From positions 92,295-138,924 of the forward strand of contig JAUJPG010000004.1 of the NCBI GenBank assembly GCA_030447245.1: a DNA stretch of 46,630 nucleotides. The letters are read 5' to 3'. Positions within the stretch are counted from its first letter, which is position 1; each line of letters starts with the position of its first letter. Under the pieces are notes generated by a model that was given only the letters and a program-made list of their open reading frames with translations, was not told the origin of the DNA and did not search any database. This document shows, one piece after another, positions 23,950-32,213 of the stretch. This DNA is from Chloroflexota bacterium (GTDB taxonomy: Bacteria > Chloroflexota > UBA6077 > JACCZL01). Position numbers and translations under genes: made by a program.

Positions 23950-24540
23950 TCAGTCCCGGTGCCGCTTGATCTCGTAAAAGTACTTCAGCGTGCTCATCGC
24001 GGCGACGTGGTCGAACAGCTTGCCAGCCTCCTCCCCATCGGGGACCGGGTTGATGACGGGGCCGAAGATCGGGTCGCTGCCGTCGATCTCGAGCGTCGCC
24101 ACACCGAAGCCGCCACGCTCGACCACCACCTTGTGTTCGGCCAGGTACTCCTCCTGAGTCGACGGGTCGTTCAAGGCCTCGTCCAGGAGGCTCGGGCTGA
24201 AGCCGGCCTCCTCGATCGCGGACCTGGTCACCGCCTCGTCCGACAGGTCTTCCTGGCGGTCGTGGCGGGCCTCGCCAAAGGCCAGGTACAGCTTGTCGAC
24301 GGCCTCGTCTCCGTGCTTCCGGCGGGCCAGGGTCATCACCCGAAACGGTCCCCGACTCTGCGGGTGGCTCTCCTTGAGTGTGCCGGCCGCGCGGTTGATC
24401 TCCTCCAGGCTCAGGAACTTCCAGTGGATGTCGATCGGGCGGACCTTCGCCACCTCGCGGATCCACAACGAGGTCCGCCACGACCACGGGCAGACTGGAT
24501 CCAGGTAAAAATCAACGCTCGTCCTACCATTAGCTGCCAT
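23950..24540 (-). CDS. DsbA-family thioredoxin-fold protein (mycothiol-dependent nitroreductase-like)
   Basis: A 196-residue cytoplasmic thioredoxin-fold protein with an inserted helical domain, close in pattern to the Rv2466c group. The active-site motif is DPVCPWSW, a CPWS instead of CPWC site, so it keeps only one active-site cysteine. The cis-Pro region is probably the DPIFGPVINPVPDG segment. The ATG was chosen for its AGGAGG site 8 nt upstream; the frame is open 31 codons further. It begins 14 nt after the stop of the OYE-family reductase gene on the same strand, so the two are probably one redox operon. The Rv2466c role (mycothiol-linked reduction) is from the family; substrate and thiol cofactor here are unknown. 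Confidence 0.82.
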   Translation of the reverse strand: MAANGRTSVDFYLDPVCPWSWRTSLWIREVAKVRPIDIHWKFLSLEEINRAAGTLKESHPQSRGPFRVMTLARRKHGDEAVDKLYLAFGEARHDRQEDLSDEAVTRSAIEEAGFSPSLLDEALNDPSTQEEYLAEHKVVVERGGFGVATLEIDGSDPIFGPVINPVPDGEEAGKLFDHVAAMSTLKYFYEIKRHRD

Positions 24541-24554
24541 GAATTGCTCCTCCT

Positions 24555-25712
24555 CTATCGCTTGGCGCGGCCGTACTGCGCAGGCCAGGAATCGATCTCC
24601 GCGCCGAGCTGTCCGGCCGCGCGGAGCGGCCAATACGGGTCGCGGAGCAGCTCTCGCGCCATGATGACAAGATCGGCACGCCCATTTGCCAGGATCTCTT
24701 CGGCCAGCTCAGCGGACGTGATCATTCCCACCGCCCCCGTCGGGACGTCCGCCTCGCGGCGTACCCGGGCGGACAACGGAGTCTGATAACCCGGACCAAT
24801 CGGGATGGGCGCCGCCGGGACGTTGCCACCCGACGAGCAGTCGATCAGGTCAACTCCGCGTCCCTTGAGGATGCGGGCGAGCTCGACCGTCTGCTCGAGG
24901 TCCCAGCCGCCGTCCACCCAGTCGGTCGCCGACACGCGCACTAGCAGCGGGTACCGCTCGGGCCAGACCGCGCGAACAGCGTCTACAACCTCCAGGGTGA
25001 GCCGAACGCGGTTGTCGAACGAGCCGCCATACGCGTCAGCGCGATGGTTCGACAGTGGCGACAAGAACTGGTGCAGCAGGTAGCCGTGGGCGCCGTGGAG
25101 CTCGATCAGCTCGAAGCCAGCCCTCAATGCCCGTTCTGCGGCATCGGCGAACTGGCTGACCAGCGTCCCGATCTCGTCCACAGCGAGCGGGCGCGGCACG
25201 TGCCAACCCTCGTTGAATGGCAGTCCGCTCGGGGCGATCGTCTGCCACGCTCCCTCGCCTGATGCAAGCGGGCCGCCACCCTGCCAAGGACGGTGGACAC
25301 TCGCCTTGCGCCCGGCGTGGCTGAGCTGGATCCCCGCCACCGCGCCCTGCTCGCGGATGAAGTGGGCGATGCGGCCGAATGGCTCGACGTGGCCGTCCTC
25401 CCAGATGCCGGAGTCGTAGGGGCTGATCCGCCCGCGTGGCTCGACGGCGGTTGCCTCAACCATCACGATGCCCGCGCCACCCACAGCGCGGCTGCCAAGG
25501 TGGACGAGGTGCCAATCAGTCGGGTACCCGTCGACGGACGAGTACTGGCACATTGGCGAAACCATGATCCGGTTGCGGGCGGTGACGCCACGCAGGCTGA
25601 TCGGACGGAAGAGGTGCGGCCCGAGCTGGACCTCGCGCGCTGCCGGCGCAGCCTCCGGTTGCTGCTGGTCGGGCGGCTGCTGATCGACTCCCTGTTGAAC
25701 AGACACGGCCAA
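24555..25712 (-). CDS. Old-yellow-enzyme family NADH:flavin oxidoreductase
   Basis: FMN-dependent ene-reductase of the YqjM type, about 385 residues. Marks are RNRIMVSPMCQYSS (with the YqjM-type regulatory Cys), WHLVHLGSRAVGGAGIVMVE, IQLSHAGRK, ELHGAHGYLLHQFLSPLSN (substrate His and flavin contacts), SATDWVDGG, and GRADLVIMARELLRDPYWPL. The frame runs open to 26087, but that part overlaps the pncC gene and has no family similarity. A TTG at 25712 has GGAGG 7 nt upstream and gives a Gln-rich N-terminal extension of about 25 residues; GTG 25706 or ATG 25736 are alternatives. The DsbA-like gene follows. The substrate is likely an activated alkene or nitro compound. Confidence 0.9.
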   Translation of the reverse strand: MAVSVQQGVDQQPPDQQQPEAAPAAREVQLGPHLFRPISLRGVTARNRIMVSPMCQYSSVDGYPTDWHLVHLGSRAVGGAGIVMVEATAVEPRGRISPYDSGIWEDGHVEPFGRIAHFIREQGAVAGIQLSHAGRKASVHRPWQGGGPLASGEGAWQTIAPSGLPFNEGWHVPRPLAVDEIGTLVSQFADAAERALRAGFELIELHGAHGYLLHQFLSPLSNHRADAYGGSFDNRVRLTLEVVDAVRAVWPERYPLLVRVSATDWVDGGWDLEQTVELARILKGRGVDLIDCSSGGNVPAAPIPIGPGYQTPLSARVRREADVPTGAVGMITSAELAEEILANGRADLVIMARELLRDPYWPLRAAGQLGAEIDSWPAQYGRAKR

Positions 25713-25944
25713 GAGAAACCCTCCGCGGCCATGCATCCACCTGGCGTGACGCCGATGGTACCGCGCCCATGCTAACAGGCTGGCCGTCGGCCGTATTCCC
25801 GCGGCCGGAGTGCGCAAGGTCGACCGGACGCCCCACCAAGCCGCATCCCCGATCGGAGCGCCCGCCTGAGGCCATCCCGCTGGCGCCACTGCCGCCGTCG
25901 CGCTACGCTCTCTGTGCGTCGAAACACGGGGGCTCGGAGGATAG

Positions 25945-26493
25945 GTGGAGAGCGCGACCAGTGTGCCCGACATGGCGGGCCTGCCCGCACTGGCCGGACT
26001 GTTCCGCACGGCGGAGCAGGTCGGCGCGCGGCTTCGCGAGCGCGGCGAGACCGTCGCCGTCGCCGAGTCGTCGGCCGGCGGGCTCATCTCCGCCGCACTG
26101 CTGGCGGTGGCCGGCGCATCAGCCTACTTCCAGGGTGGTGCCGTCGTCTACACCCGCGCCGCCAAGGCGAGCCTTCTTGGGCTGGGTGAGACAGAGCTGG
26201 CCGAGCCGCGCCCGGCAACCGAGGGGCACGCGCTCATTCTCGCTCGAGCGGTTCGGACGGCCGTCCCGGCCACCTGGGGCATCGGAGAAACCGGCGCGAC
26301 CGGCCCAACCGGCAACCGCTACGGCGATCCGGCCGGCCATGCCTGGGTGGCGGCGACCGATGGCCGCCAGCGGGAGCGCGCCTCGATCGTCCGCACGGAC
26401 GGTGCCGATCGTCGCCCCAACATGATCGCCTTTGCCGAGGCCGCGCTGGGAACACTGCTGTCCGTCCTCGAAGAGGATCGAGACACGTCGTGA
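25945..26493 (+). CDS. pncC: CinA-family nicotinamide-nucleotide amidohydrolase (PncC)
   Basis: A 182-residue single-domain protein of the CinA C-terminal family. The enzyme deamidates NMN to nicotinate mononucleotide in the pyridine nucleotide cycle. Visible marks are ETVAVAESSAGGLISAALL (most relatives have ESCTGG here), AYFQGGAVVYTRAAKASLLG, and GIGETGATGPTGNRYGDPAGHAWVA. The GTG start has GGAGG 4 nt upstream; an ATG at 25972 is the alternative. The N-terminal CinA domain is absent, as in short PncC proteins. Its last codons overlap the start of a truncated gene (GTGA). Confidence 0.9.
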   Translation: MESATSVPDMAGLPALAGLFRTAEQVGARLRERGETVAVAESSAGGLISAALLAVAGASAYFQGGAVVYTRAAKASLLGLGETELAEPRPATEGHALILARAVRTAVPATWGIGETGATGPTGNRYGDPAGHAWVAATDGRQRERASIVRTDGADRRPNMIAFAEAALGTLLSVLEEDRDTS

Positions 26494-26630
26494 CCGAGCG
26501 CGGTCCCGCCCACCAGATCCATCTTCAGCCGGTCGACCGCGCTGAGATCACCACGCTCTACGACAGCCTCGTTGACTCGATGCCCCAGGGGCTCTTCGCT
26601 TCCCGCTACGACGCGGCGTGCTCTTGTTGA
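26490..26630 (+). pseudogene. Truncated N-terminus of an MBL-fold hydrolase gene
   Basis: A 46-codon frame begins at GTG overlapping the pncC stop by 4 nt. Its segment HLQPVDRAEITTLYDSLVDS resembles the first strand-loop-strand of metallo-beta-lactamase-fold proteins, which commonly start with a hydrophobic pair, PVDrvEiTtLvDN. The similarity ends near residue 34, and a short tail (FASRYDAACSC) leads to a stop that overlaps the 3' end of the convergent channel gene. No HxHxDH motif or other MBL part follows in any frame. This looks like a gene cut by a rearrangement. The family match is from memory of the pattern and should be checked. Confidence 0.5.
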
Positions 26631-27781
26631 GGGTCACCCGAGCCGAGCACCGCGGACTCACGCTGGTGGCGCGTAAACGTGGCGCGGATCGACGCCTCAG
26701 GGTATCCGAGGTTTTCGCAATAGGCCCGGATGTACGGGTCGGTGCTGGCCCGGAAGCGACGGTGCCTCTCAACGGCCACCGGGTCGTCAGCCGAGGCTAG
26801 CGTAACGCCGCTCTCTGATAGCGCGCCCAGCAACGCCGTGAAGTCACTGGAGGCGACGCCGGCGTCCTCCATCGTGCCATCGTCGGCGTCCATGTGGATC
26901 GAGTCACCGAGCGTGCGCAGGGTGTAGATCAGGCCCTCCTCCAGGACGATCAGCCGCGGGTCAGAAACCACATCCTGGTGGACCGTGGGGTCCAGGCCGT
27001 AGCGCAGGGTGGCAACCACCCCCTGGACCAGTGCCAGCAGGCGCACGAAGGAGAGGTGCACCTCCCGCGGCCGGACGTAGTAGAGCACTGGATAAAACCC
27101 ATGCGACTGCCCGAGCAAGAGCAGCTCGTCGTGCAACATCCGTAGTCGCTCGGCGAGCACTTCGAAACGGCCACTGGCCACGTAGCGGGTCGCCAGGGCA
27201 AGACCATCTGCCCTCCCCCCCGTCTCCTCGTTGAGCGACGTCGCCAGCGTCAGCTTGCGGGTGATTAGTGGATAGATCGAAAGCAGGTAGGTGACCGAGA
27301 ACGAGATCGTCAGCAGCCCGCACGCGCCCTCAATCACGCTCAACAGGCGCGTGACCGGGTGCACTGCCACGATGTCGCCGTAGCCGAGGGTGAAGAAGCT
27401 GACCGCGCTGTAGTACAGCGCGTCCTCGGCGGCCGTCGTCCCAACGTCCGGGTCGACCCGGAACGCCGCCGCATCGTGAATGACCGGGAGGTACAGCAGA
27501 GCAAAACCGTGGATGTAGAGCAGGATCCAGAAGATGATGGTCCCGACCAGCATCAGCGGCATGCCCCAGGTCAGGATCTCGTCGCGCGTCCGCTTGGGCG
27601 CCCACGTCGTGCACACCATCAGACTTCGCCAGAACATTCGACCGACTTTGTTGGACATGGGGCTCTCGGCCTGGACGTGGAGTACGGTCAAGTACACGTC
27701 GAGCAGGGCCAGGACGATCAACGAGATGCCGAACGGGACGCCGAGCCAGGAGTAGACGGCCAGGTTCGGCAGGAGGGTCAG
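26606..27781 (-). CDS. Two-TM-pore potassium channel protein
   Basis: A membrane protein of about 391 residues with an ion-channel domain. The pore helix and selectivity filter are ALYYSAVSFFTLGYGDIVAV (filter TLGYGD), flanked by hydrophobic helices (GMPLMLVGTIIFWILLYIHG before, LLSVIEGACGLLTISFSVTYLL after). An N-terminal helix adds a third or fourth segment. The C-terminal about 190 residues are helical, without a recognised RCK domain. The frame is open to 28060, but that part overlaps pssA and is not protein-like. Similarity begins at about 27781, where no ATG, GTG or TTG exists; a CTG there overlapping the pssA stop is possible, or TTG 27721. Its 3' end overlaps the truncated MBL gene. 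Confidence 0.78.
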   Translation of the reverse strand: MTLLPNLAVYSWLGVPFGISLIVLALLDVYLTVLHVQAESPMSNKVGRMFWRSLMVCTTWAPKRTRDEILTWGMPLMLVGTIIFWILLYIHGFALLYLPVIHDAAAFRVDPDVGTTAAEDALYYSAVSFFTLGYGDIVAVHPVTRLLSVIEGACGLLTISFSVTYLLSIYPLITRKLTLATSLNEETGGRADGLALATRYVASGRFEVLAERLRMLHDELLLLGQSHGFYPVLYYVRPREVHLSFVRLLALVQGVVATLRYGLDPTVHQDVVSDPRLIVLEEGLIYTLRTLGDSIHMDADDGTMEDAGVASSDFTALLGALSESGVTLASADDPVAVERHRRFRASTDPYIRAYCENLGYPEASIRATFTRHQRESAVLGSGDPQQEHAAS

Positions 27782-28524
27782 CCGTGTGCCTCTTCCTGGA
27801 GCGCCGCCGCCTCCGGACCGCGCCGTGGGAGCAGTCCGTGGACGATGTAGATCCCGCCCAGGACCAGAACCGCCTGCGGCAGAGGGACCAGCACAATCGC
27901 CAGCACCGGCAAACCCAACAGCGTGATCGTCCAGCGTGCCTCTTCTGGCAGCCGTCGGGCCAGGGCGCTGACGACACGCGAGAGTTTGACGAATCGCACC
28001 CGGCTGACCATCAGCCAGACCAATGCCAGGACGAACGCAGCCAGCACCGGCCATGGCCACGGCTCGCCAAACGTTGCGACGTAGGTCAGGGCGGCGAGGA
28101 TGCCGCCGCCGACGGTGATCGGGAGCCCGCGGAAGTCGCGGCCCCCCTCCACGGTGTTGAACAAGGCCAGGCGCCAGGCACCGCCAAGGACGAACGCCAG
28201 GCAGACCAGACCAACCACCGGCCGAGGTGGCCCCATCTGGACCTGGTAGGCGAGCAGCGCCGGGACGACTCCGAACGAGACGAGGTCGGCCAGCGAGTCA
28301 AGCTGCTGGCCCAGCGGGCTACCGTGACCGGCCAGCCGCGCCAGGGCGCCGTCGAAGAAGTCGAGCACGCCGGCCATCAACACTAGGCTCACCGCCTGGC
28401 CTGGACGTCCCTCGACTGCGAGCAGGATGGCTGCGAACCCGCAGCTCAGGTTGGCAAAGGTGGCCAGGTGCGCAAGCAGCCTGCCGCGCTCGGCGACCCG
28501 CCCGATCCAGCCACGCCGTTCCAT
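27778..28524 (-). CDS. pssA: CDP-diacylglycerol-serine O-phosphatidyltransferase
   Basis: An integral-membrane CDP-alcohol phosphatidyltransferase, 248 residues with 6-8 helices, making phosphatidylserine from CDP-diacylglycerol and serine. The full family motif is present: D55-x2-D58-G-x2-A-R, then G72-x3-D76-x3-D80 (in LDFFDGALARLAG and GQQLDSLAD). Identity as PssA rather than another CDP-alcohol enzyme rests on the neighbouring decarboxylase gene upstream and the length. The ATG has a GGAG 7 nt upstream; the frame opens at a GTG 15 nt earlier. It probably belongs to one operon with psd upstream and the K+ channel downstream. Confidence 0.9.
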   Translation of the reverse strand: MERRGWIGRVAERGRLLAHLATFANLSCGFAAILLAVEGRPGQAVSLVLMAGVLDFFDGALARLAGHGSPLGQQLDSLADLVSFGVVPALLAYQVQMGPPRPVVGLVCLAFVLGGAWRLALFNTVEGGRDFRGLPITVGGGILAALTYVATFGEPWPWPVLAAFVLALVWLMVSRVRFVKLSRVVSALARRLPEEARWTITLLGLPVLAIVLVPLPQAVLVLGGIYIVHGLLPRRGPEAAALQEEAHG

Positions 28525-28637
28525 GCTCGCTCCGCCCACGGCTCTCAGCTCTCACCCGCGAGCCATCAGCACACCGCGTGCCCTTCGACGAGCGGGGTGA
28601 GGTCGGGCTGATCACAGATCGCCCATCACTGTCTATC

Positions 28638-29291
28638 TTACAACCACCGGGCAATTGGTGTCTGACTTGCCACCACGTGCCGCCCCTTCACGACGCTCGG
28701 CTCGCCGGCGTCGAGCGGGACAATCAGGTCGGTGCGCGAACCGAAGCAGATCATTCCAAGCTTCTGCCCCGCTTCCACACGCTCCCCGACCTGCACCCAG
28801 CCGACGATCCTCCGCGCCAGGAAGCCGGAAACCTGGACGACGACGAGCGGTCCGCGCTCGGTTTCCAGGGCAATCTCTCGCCGACGGTTGCCGTGTGAGC
28901 GGCGGAAGTCCAGGGCTGGCGCGAAGCCTCCCCCCAGGTCGCGCTGATGGACGATTCGAGCGTCCGCCGGGCTGCGGTTGACGTGCACGTCCAGGACCGA
29001 CAGGAAGATGCCGATCCGCCATGCAGGCCGCTCGAGGAACCATGGTCGCTCGATGCGATCGACGCCAATCACCGTTCCATCCGCCGGGGCGTACAAGAGC
29101 GACCGCTCCTCCGGCGGACGACGGACCGGATCGCGGAAGAAGAGCGCGCAGGCTCCAGCGGCGGCGGCTGCCGCTAGCGCGGCCTCACGTCGCCAGGCTG
29201 CTAGCGGAACCGCCGACGCCGCCAGCGCGGCCACATACGGCGCACCGGGGCGGACCGTCGCCCAGGCTGGCGGGTCAGCTCGAATCCGCAA
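28638..29291 (-). CDS. psd: Phosphatidylserine decarboxylase, short form
   Basis: Converts phosphatidylserine to phosphatidylethanolamine at the membrane, using a pyruvoyl group made by self-cleavage. 217 residues, the size of the short archaeal/Chloroflexi-type Psd. Marks are LYAPADGTVIGVDRIE, IFLSVLDVHVNRSPADA (catalytic His region), and the self-cleavage site in MICFGSRTDLIVPL, where Gly-Ser gives the pyruvoyl serine. The N-terminal about 50 residues are hydrophobic and anchor it. The start codon is a TTG at 29291, without a clear ribosome site. It lies 54 nt after the PBP1A gene and 113 nt before pssA, completing the PE pathway. Confidence 0.92.
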   Translation of the reverse strand: MRIRADPPAWATVRPGAPYVAALAASAVPLAAWRREAALAAAAAAGACALFFRDPVRRPPEERSLLYAPADGTVIGVDRIERPWFLERPAWRIGIFLSVLDVHVNRSPADARIVHQRDLGGGFAPALDFRRSHGNRRREIALETERGPLVVVQVSGFLARRIVGWVQVGERVEAGQKLGMICFGSRTDLIVPLDAGEPSVVKGRHVVASQTPIARWL

Positions 29292-29345
29292 ACTCCACCA
29301 GCGAACTCCTCCTGGTCGCCGGCCGTGGCACGCGCCAGCTCGGGT

Positions 29346-32027
29346 TCACCGAGTTACCCGCGGGGTCGCTGTCGGGATCAGGGTCGGGACCGTCACCGTC
29401 GCCGGCGTGGGAACAGCCGTCGGAATGCGCAGTCCATTCGGCGTCGCATTGGGCGCCAGGCCCGGTTGGGCAGGCGTCGGCTGGAGGGTGGCCCGGGGTA
29501 GTGCCGGCCCTGGCGACCCGGCCGGCCCTGGCGACGCGGCCGGCGGCGGGCCGACCACCGCCGGGCTGGCTTTCTGGATCGCGTTGCCCCCACTGTCGTA
29601 GACGCTGAGCCGCAAGGTGTAGCGTCCCGGAGGCAGACCCGAGGTGTTCCAGGTACCCAGCGTGCCCCGCTCGATCGGTGCCCGCCCCTCGGCAACCTTC
29701 GTCCACTCGGCCGGCTGCGCGCCCGGCCCGACCTCCAGCTCGAAGCGCTGGAAGTCGTCGACCTGCGCCGAGCCGGTCACCTGAATCGGGCCGCTCAGTG
29801 GCACTTCCGGGTTCGGCCCCGTGATCTCGGCCACGCGCACTCCGCGGTACACGTCGTCGCAGCGCTCGGTAGGCGGAAGTGGAAAACCGTTCTTCGGCCC
29901 CCAGTCCGTGTACGGTGGCGGGAAGACGACGAAGACCTTCACCTCCCGGCCGGCCGGCGGGACGCGGTCGAAGGCTAGCTTACCGTTCGCCTTGCAGACT
30001 TCGACACGCTTGTGGAGGTCGTCACGCTTCGTCGGCAGGTTGGCCTGTGTAAACAGCTCGGTCTTGCGTTCAGTGCACTCAGGTGTGGGCAGCAGCCCGG
30101 AGAGCGCGCAGACTTCTTGCTCCACGACGTCGCCCGGCCGTGGGAACGGGCGCGGTGCCACCCCGGCCAGTGCCTCTTCCATGAAGGCGTTCCAGATCTT
30201 GCCAGCCCCGCTGGCCCCGCCAATGTCGCGCATCGCAGAGCCGTCGCTGTTTCCCACCCACACACCGGCCACCAGGTCCGGGGTGTAGCCGACGACCCAC
30301 GAGTCGCGGTAATCGTCGGTCGTGCCGGTCTTGACTGCCGCCGGCCGCCCAAGCTTAAGTGCGCTGTTACGGCCGAACGTCTCGGCGCGGGCGTCGTCGT
30401 CGGCCAGGATATCGGTGATCAGGTACGCCAGGCCCGGGCTGGCCACCTCGCGGGGAGGCGCCGCCCGATGTTGGTACAGCGTCCGCCCGGCATTGTCCCT
30501 GATTTCGAGGATCGCTGCCGGATCGACCTGGCGCTGCGCCGCGTTCTGGGGCGGCTGGGCTGAGAGCGGGACTCCGGCCTGCTGACCGCCGTTCGCCAGG
30601 GGCGTGTAGGCATATACCAGGTCGAGCAAGGTGACTTCGTCGCCGCCGAGCGTCACCGAGAGCCCGTAGCGTTGCGGATCGCGCAAGCCGCTGATGCCCA
30701 TCCGGCGGGCCGTACCGACCATCTGGTCGAGCCCAACCTGCTCCAGCGCGTACACCGCTGGAATGTTCAGCGAGCTCCCGAGTGCACGCCGCACGCTCAC
30801 CGGACCACGGAACTTGTTGTCGAAGTTCAGTGGGGTGTAGGTCCCACCGAACGTGGTTGGGACGTCCATCAGCATCGTCGCCGGCGACCAGTTCTTCGTC
30901 TGGAACGCCGTCAGGTAGGTGAACGGCTTGAGCGTCGAACCCGGCTGACGCGGCCGCATCGCGACGTTGACCTGGCCGGCGATCCGCTCGTCGTCGAAAT
31001 CGACGCTGCCAACCATCGCCAGAATCTCCCCCGTCCCGGGCTGGATCGCCACCAGCGCCGCATTGCTGGCATGTCGTGCGCGAATCTCGTCGATATGCTG
31101 GCGCGCTGCCTTTTCGGCCACCCGCTGGAGGCGCAGGTCGACCGTCGTCTTGATCTGCAAGCCCTCGCGGTACAGCGTGTCCGCACTGTAGCTGCGCTCG
31201 AGCAGCTCGCGGATAAAGACGACGAAGTGGGGCGCCTGGATCGCGCCGCCGCCCTCGCGGAGCGGACGCAGCACGATCGGCTTCGCCCGCGCGGCCTCGC
31301 CTTCGGCGCGCGAAATCATCCCCTGGCGCTCCATCTGGTCCAGCACGTAGTCCTGCCGCTCGCGGGCGCCAGTCGGGTTGGTGTATGGATCGTAGGTGGC
31401 CGGCGCCTGGGGCAGCCCCGTGATGAAGCTCACTTCGGCCAGGTCCAGCTCGCCGACCGCCTTGCCAAAGTAGGTGCGCGCCGCCGCTTCCACGCCGTAC
31501 GCGAGGTTCCCGTAATACACCTCGTTCAAGTACAGCTCGAGGATCTTGTCCTTGGAGTAGCGGCGATCGACCTCAAGCGCCAGCAACGCCTCTTTGGCCT
31601 TTCGGTCTGCCGTCACCTCGGACGTCAGCAGCGTGTTCTTCACCAGCTGCTGGGTGATCGTGCTCGCGCCCGAGATGACCGTCCCGCCGCGGAAGTTTTG
31701 CCAGAGCGCCCGGACGACGGCTAAGGGGTCGAATCCAGGATGGCGGTAGAAGTTGGCGTCCTCGGCGGCAATCGTCGCGTCGCGTAGCGACTTGGGGATC
31801 TGGTCGAGCCTGACCACCGTCCGATTACCGCCCTGGGGGTCGTTGAACTCCCCAAGCAGCTCGCCATTACGGTCCAGAATGCGTGCGGTCTGGAACACCT
31901 TGCGCGTATCGAGCTGCGAATAGTCCGGCAGCTCGCGCGCATAGTAGGCGTAGACTCCGGTCACCCCCGCAAAGGCAAGGGACGCCAGGAATGCCGAAAG
32001 CACGATCAGCCAGAGAAGGAACCGCAT
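29346..32027 (-). CDS. Penicillin-binding protein 1A, bifunctional transglycosylase/transpeptidase
   Basis: Peptidoglycan synthase of 893 residues anchored by an N-terminal helix. The GT51 domain has the catalytic Glu in AAEDANFYRHPGFD (about 89), plus GASTITQQLVKN and ELYLNEVYYG. The transpeptidase has its nucleophile Ser in PGSTLKPF (about 364), SxN in GSSLNIPAV (about 419) and KTGT (about 566). After residue 690 come a short Cys-containing region, a beta-sandwich segment (VAEITGPNPEVPLSGPIQ...) and a Pro/Ala/Thr-rich C-terminal tail. The frame opens at a TTG at 32030, one codon before the ATG; GAGGA lies close upstream. Divisome or elongasome assignment is not possible from sequence. Confidence 0.96.
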   Translation of the reverse strand: MRFLLWLIVLSAFLASLAFAGVTGVYAYYARELPDYSQLDTRKVFQTARILDRNGELLGEFNDPQGGNRTVVRLDQIPKSLRDATIAAEDANFYRHPGFDPLAVVRALWQNFRGGTVISGASTITQQLVKNTLLTSEVTADRKAKEALLALEVDRRYSKDKILELYLNEVYYGNLAYGVEAAARTYFGKAVGELDLAEVSFITGLPQAPATYDPYTNPTGARERQDYVLDQMERQGMISRAEGEAARAKPIVLRPLREGGGAIQAPHFVVFIRELLERSYSADTLYREGLQIKTTVDLRLQRVAEKAARQHIDEIRARHASNAALVAIQPGTGEILAMVGSVDFDDERIAGQVNVAMRPRQPGSTLKPFTYLTAFQTKNWSPATMLMDVPTTFGGTYTPLNFDNKFRGPVSVRRALGSSLNIPAVYALEQVGLDQMVGTARRMGISGLRDPQRYGLSVTLGGDEVTLLDLVYAYTPLANGGQQAGVPLSAQPPQNAAQRQVDPAAILEIRDNAGRTLYQHRAAPPREVASPGLAYLITDILADDDARAETFGRNSALKLGRPAAVKTGTTDDYRDSWVVGYTPDLVAGVWVGNSDGSAMRDIGGASGAGKIWNAFMEEALAGVAPRPFPRPGDVVEQEVCALSGLLPTPECTERKTELFTQANLPTKRDDLHKRVEVCKANGKLAFDRVPPAGREVKVFVVFPPPYTDWGPKNGFPLPPTERCDDVYRGVRVAEITGPNPEVPLSGPIQVTGSAQVDDFQRFELEVGPGAQPAEWTKVAEGRAPIERGTLGTWNTSGLPPGRYTLRLSVYDSGGNAIQKASPAVVGPPPAASPGPAGSPGPALPRATLQPTPAQPGLAPNATPNGLRIPTAVPTPATVTVPTLIPTATPRVTR

Positions 32028-32151
32028 CAATCCTCGGCGGCACCTACCGCGCCACCCGCGATTCTACCCGATGCGACCTCGAGATCTTTGGAGCTCGACT
32101 ACCGAGCGACGTGGCCGAACGTGGCGCAACTGCGCGTGGACCGAGACGCCA

Positions 32152-32189
32152 ACCGCCCCCCATCCCCGTTTCCAGGGGTGGGGGGCGGT
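32152..32189. terminator. Strong hairpin after groEL
   Basis: A GC-rich inverted repeat (32152-32167 with 32175-32189, one bulged T) with a 7-nt loop, 25 nt after the groEL stop (minus strand). It lacks a long U-tract. It may end the chaperone transcript and insulate the PBP1A gene. Confidence 0.6.
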
Positions 32190-32213
32190 CCAATCGCAGC
32201 GCCGCGGCCAGGC

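Noticed and set aside
24555..26087. Full 510-codon extent of the OYE-family frame
   Set aside because: The first about 125 codons are antisense to pncC and not protein-like. A TTG with a good ribosome site at 25712 is the likely start.
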